From: Acidobacteriota bacterium
Lineage (GTDB): Bacteria; Acidobacteriota; Terriglobia; Acidiferrales; UBA7541
Direction: 5' to 3'
Assembly: GCA_003224135.1 (NCBI GenBank)
Contig: QHYO01000693.1
Coordinates: 1-17,738, forward strand
Length of the DNA: 17,738 bases
In this document: in pieces, positions 15,066-17,738 of the stretch
How positions within the stretch are numbered: the stretch's first letter is position 1
Layout: each line of letters opens with the position of its first letter
Program-made: the position numbers and the translations under genes
Notes under the pieces: generated by a model
What the model was told of the DNA's origin: nothing
What the model saw: the letters and a program-made list of their open reading frames with translations, nothing else
Database searches by the model: none

Positions 15066-17498
15066 ATGAGGGACCTCTTGCAGGATATTCACTACGCGTT
15101 TCGCCTTTTCCGCAAATCGCCTGGATTTGTTCTCACCGCCGTGCTCTCGCTGACGCTCGGAATTGGCGCGACCACTGTCATCTTCAGCGTGGTCTATGGC
15201 GTCCTCCTCGATCCCTATCGTTACAAAGATGCGGATCGAATGGTACACGTCGAGCTGCGGGACAAATCTGGCCGCGGGCCACTCTTGCTTGTCAATGGCA
15301 CGCAATATCAGGACCTTCGAAAGAGCACTTTCCTCGATGACGTGTTTTTGATGAGGAATCTGCAGCAGAACCTCACCGGGGAGGAATTTCCGATCACGGT
15401 TCAAGTCGGACTGTATACCCCGAACTTGTTCACCTATATGGGCGTGCCGCCGCTGCTGGGACGCGAATTCACGCCAGCCGACGCTCCTGGAGGGAATGCC
15501 GCGCCGGTTGCGGTACTGAGCTATTTGTTCTGGCAACGGCAGTACGGCGGAGGCCGTAACGTTGTGGGAAAAACGATTGAGTTGGATCACACCATTTACA
15601 CGATCATCGGTGTGGTACCCCAGCGCTTCACATGGGGCGACTCAGACGTTTATCTGCCTTCATATCCCACGGCTGATACGCACGAGTATTGGCTCTCCTT
15701 CGTCAAACTAAAACCCGGCACGAAATATCCAGCTGCGACGGCGGAGCTGCAGGTTCTTGTAGATGGCTTTGCCAAGCAGGACCCCAAGAACTACCCACAG
15801 GACAGGCGGGCCGTGATTGTCACCCTGAACGAAGAAGTGCTCGGGCGCTTTGCAGGCACACTGGTGCTTTTATTTGCGGCGGTCGTGGTCTTGTTGCTGA
15901 TCGGTTGTGGAAATGTCTCTATTCTGTTGCTTGCGCGGGGGATCGCGCGGCAGCATGAGCTTGCCGTGCGCGCTTCGGCAGGCGCGGGGCGCGGTCGATT
16001 GATCCGCCAACTGCTGACCGAGTCGATCTTGTTGTCGGTCACAGGCGCGACAATCGGCGTGTTGGTCGCATACCGGGGGACGAAGGCAATCTCCAGCATG
16101 TTGCCGTATTACTCTTTCCCGCACGAAGCTGCAATCCACGTGAATGGCTCGGTGCTCCTGTTCAGCGCCGCTGTAGCGTTGCTCACTGGGATTCTGTTTG
16201 GAATTTCGCCTGCTTGGCAACTTTCTCAGCCGCAGCTTGGGCCGTTGATACAGTCCAGCAGCTCAAAGATGACCGGGAGCACTCGCGGACGCAATTTGCA
16301 CCGGCTCCTCATCGCAGGACAAGTCGCGCTCACGCTGCTCTTGATGGCAGGTGCCGGTTCAGCCATGAAGTCATTCATGGCGCTCACTCATACGCCGCTG
16401 GGATTCGATCCGGACCACGTTCTCATTCTGGACGTGGCGCTGCCCAAAGGCGCAAAACCGTCTTGGCAAGAACGCCTGAACTTGAATGAAGCTGTAAGAT
16501 CAGCTCTCGAACAAACACCGGGAGTGTCCTCGGCAGGGGTATCTGCATCCTGGTTCCCGCCATTCGGTGGCTTCCGAGCCAAAATAGCGATTCAGAGCAA
16601 ACCGACGCTGACCGATTCAGAGGCCATGCTGGCGCTAGTAAGTCCTGAAATATTTTCCACTTTGCACGTTCCCCTTCTGACGGGAAGGCTCTTTGACCAA
16701 CCTGAGGTCATGAGCGCGGCGCATTTGGCGGTTGTCAATCAAGCCTTCGTAAAAGAGTATCTTGCAGATCGCGAGCCGCTCGGGCAAAGCGTACGGAGCC
16801 CCATGCTCAAGTTTGACCAGCCGTCTTTCATGTTCGTACAAGCACCGGATGATTGGCTGCAAGTGATCGGAGTTGTCGGTGACGCAAAGAACGATAGCTT
16901 GCAGCGCGCGGTGAAGCCCACGGTTTTTCTGCCATACAGCTTTGTCCTTCCACCGGACGAATCGCTTTTTGTTCGGGCGAGCGGTGATCCTGACACGACA
17001 ATTCATTCGATTAGACAGCGGCTGCGGGAACTCAGCTCCGAGTTGATTGTCGCCCAATCCCCGAACTACACGCTTACTTGGCGGCTTGATACGCAGGGAT
17101 GGGGACAAGAACGTTTTATCGCGACACTCTTTGGCCTGTTTGCGGTTCTTGCGCTCGCCCTGGCCGCTACGGGTCTGTACAGCGTGGTCTCGTTCGTAGT
17201 TACGCAGCGTACCCAAGAGCTTGGAATTCGAATGGCGCTCGGCGCCCGGCGCGGTAACGTCGTTCAGCTTGTGCTCTCCTCAACCGTTGCCACGCTAGGC
17301 GTCGGTATTGCGGTGGGCTTAAGCCTCAGTGTGATTCTCAGTCGCATCGTCACGGCGTGGGCGGGTGGCAGTCCCCGCGACCCGGTGACGCTGTTCGCGG
17401 CGGCTTCGGTCCTCTTCTTTGTCGCGGCGATAGCGTGCGCGTTTCCTGCGTGGCGTGCCGCCTCGATCGATCCGATGCGGGCGCTGCGAATGGAATAG
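15066..17498 (+). CDS. ADOP-type MacB/FtsX-like ABC permease (orphan)
   Basis: An 810-residue membrane protein of the MacB/FtsX permease superfamily, close to the acidobacterial duplicated orphan permease (ADOP) type. The N-terminus LLQDIHYAFRLFRKSPGFVLTAVLSLTLGIGATTVIFSVVYGVLL (split in two at about residue 24) gives the motif and first helix (about 20-46). A periplasmic MacB_PCD domain follows (about 55-255). The first FtsX block has helices near 263-288, 316-336, 368-389 and 418-437. A second periplasmic domain and a second FtsX block follow, with ERFIATLFGLFAVLALALAATGLYSVVSF, RTQELGIRMALGARRGNVVQLVL and the closing PAWRAASIDPMRALRME. ATG 15066 has AAAGGAG (15055-15061) 4 nt upstream and is preferred over TTG 15048. 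No ATPase or membrane-fusion gene is adjacent. Substrate unknown. Confidence 0.92.
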   Translation: MRDLLQDIHYAFRLFRKSPGFVLTAVLSLTLGIGATTVIFSVVYGVLLDPYRYKDADRMVHVELRDKSGRGPLLLVNGTQYQDLRKSTFLDDVFLMRNLQQNLTGEEFPITVQVGLYTPNLFTYMGVPPLLGREFTPADAPGGNAAPVAVLSYLFWQRQYGGGRNVVGKTIELDHTIYTIIGVVPQRFTWGDSDVYLPSYPTADTHEYWLSFVKLKPGTKYPAATAELQVLVDGFAKQDPKNYPQDRRAVIVTLNEEVLGRFAGTLVLLFAAVVVLLLIGCGNVSILLLARGIARQHELAVRASAGAGRGRLIRQLLTESILLSVTGATIGVLVAYRGTKAISSMLPYYSFPHEAAIHVNGSVLLFSAAVALLTGILFGISPAWQLSQPQLGPLIQSSSSKMTGSTRGRNLHRLLIAGQVALTLLLMAGAGSAMKSFMALTHTPLGFDPDHVLILDVALPKGAKPSWQERLNLNEAVRSALEQTPGVSSAGVSASWFPPFGGFRAKIAIQSKPTLTDSEAMLALVSPEIFSTLHVPLLTGRLFDQPEVMSAAHLAVVNQAFVKEYLADREPLGQSVRSPMLKFDQPSFMFVQAPDDWLQVIGVVGDAKNDSLQRAVKPTVFLPYSFVLPPDESLFVRASGDPDTTIHSIRQRLRELSSELIVAQSPNYTLTWRLDTQGWGQERFIATLFGLFAVLALALAATGLYSVVSFVVTQRTQELGIRMALGARRGNVVQLVLSSTVATLGVGIAVGLSLSVILSRIVTAWAGGSPRDPVTLFAAASVLFFVAAIACAFPAWRAASIDPMRALRME

Positions 17499-17558
17499 CA
17501 CGTAAAACGTGCAAACTCCTGAAAAGCGCGCAAACCGTCCATCGTTTTGTTGCGCCAA

Positions 17559-17587
17559 TTGCTGAATCGTCCGAAGCAAGCTAAGAT
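17559..17587 (+). promoter_or_regulatory. Possible sigma70-type promoter for tRNA-Glu
   Basis: TTGCTG (17559-17564) and TAAGAT (17582-17587) are spaced by exactly 17 nt, and transcription would start just before the tRNA 5' end at 17599. The -35 match is weak (3 of 6) and the -10 is moderate (4 of 6), so this is only a candidate. Confidence 0.3.
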
Positions 17588-17598
17588 TAATGAATCGT

Positions 17599-17674
17599 GG
17601 CGCTATGGTGCAGCGGTTCAGCACGCCGCCCTCTCACGGCGGAAACACGGGTTCGATTCCCGTTAGCGCTACCA
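17599..17674 (+). tRNA. tRNA-Glu (anticodon CUC)
   Basis: A complete 76-nt cloverleaf. The acceptor GGCGCTA pairs with TAGCGCT (with a terminal G-U), followed by discriminator A and encoded CCA. The D-arm is GTGC-AGCGGTTCA-GCAC. The anticodon arm is CCGCC-CTCTCAC-GGCGG with anticodon CTC, reading GAG (Glu). The T-arm is ACGGG-TTCGATT-CCCGT. It starts about 100 nt after the permease stop. Confidence 0.95.
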
Positions 17675-17688
17675 TAATTCCAGACAAC

Positions 17689-17738
17689 TCACGCCGGCAC
17701 TCCCGTTCCGATCTTCTGCCGCTCGATCCAGCGATCCA
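17689..17738 (-). CDS. Possible C-terminal tail of a minus-strand gene running off the window
   Basis: On the minus strand the last bases read DRWIERQKIGTGVPA followed by TGA (17689-17691). This looks protein-like and ends 14 nt from the tRNA-Glu 3' end, but 16 codons cannot establish a gene or a family. I do not recognise it. Confidence 0.25.
   Translation of the reverse strand, partial: DRWIERQKIGTGVPA

Noticed and set aside
14674..15069. A plus-strand frame beginning VATPGFEPGF as a protein-coding gene
   Set aside because: Its first codons are the antisense of a tRNA T-arm/acceptor, a well-known source of false proteins. The later part is better explained as an integrase remnant after a frame change.

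Overview
The window looks like a chromosomal segment of an acidobacterium (Acidobacteriota). This is an inference from gene content: two large CRTAC1-type FG-GAP/ASPIC-UnbV proteins, a lone MacB/FtsX-like permease of the kind abundant in that phylum, and Tat-exported Gfo/Idh/MocA and sugar-isomerase-like proteins. No marker gene fixes the taxonomy.

Left part (1-8364, all plus strand). The 3' end of a NarL-type sensor kinase overlaps its response regulator, which overlaps by 4 nt a Tat-signalled CRTAC1 protein. After about 200 nt comes a membrane-anchored penta-heme c-type cytochrome with a TPR tail. Next is a small AhpD-like (carboxymuconolactone-decarboxylase fold) protein, which overlaps by 4 nt a second, Sec-exported CRTAC1 protein. 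The arrangement suggests a regulated extracytoplasmic redox module: five c-hemes, a thiol/selenol peroxidase-like enzyme and two paralogous secreted beta-propeller-like proteins.

The most striking observation is in the AhpD-like gene. Its frame contains one TGA at 6308-6310, exactly where the second Cys of the family's CxxC active site belongs. The frame stays open and family-like for another 100 codons. A perfect 7-bp hairpin with a GUU loop starts 10 nt after the TGA and its loop 17 nt after it, which fits the geometry of a bacterial SECIS element. I read this as a CxxU selenoprotein, not a pseudogene.

Middle part (8578-14558). A DUF418-family membrane protein (plus) converges on a minus-strand pair: a Gfo/Idh/MocA oxidoreductase followed by a xylose-isomerase-like TIM-barrel protein, both with Tat signals and probably one operon for sugar or polyol oxidation. 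Upstream of them on the same strand is GTP-dependent PEP carboxykinase (pckG), separated by a 240-nt spacer holding a terminator-like hairpin and an interspersed-type repeat.

Right part (14559-17738). A 507-nt spacer holds a perfect palindrome, a tRNA 3'-end remnant (T-arm, acceptor strand, CCA) and a frameshifted remnant of a tyrosine-recombinase N-terminal region. Together these look like the scar of an integrated element. Then come an ADOP-type MacB/FtsX permease, a complete tRNA-Glu(CUC), and possibly the last codons of a minus-strand gene at the window edge.
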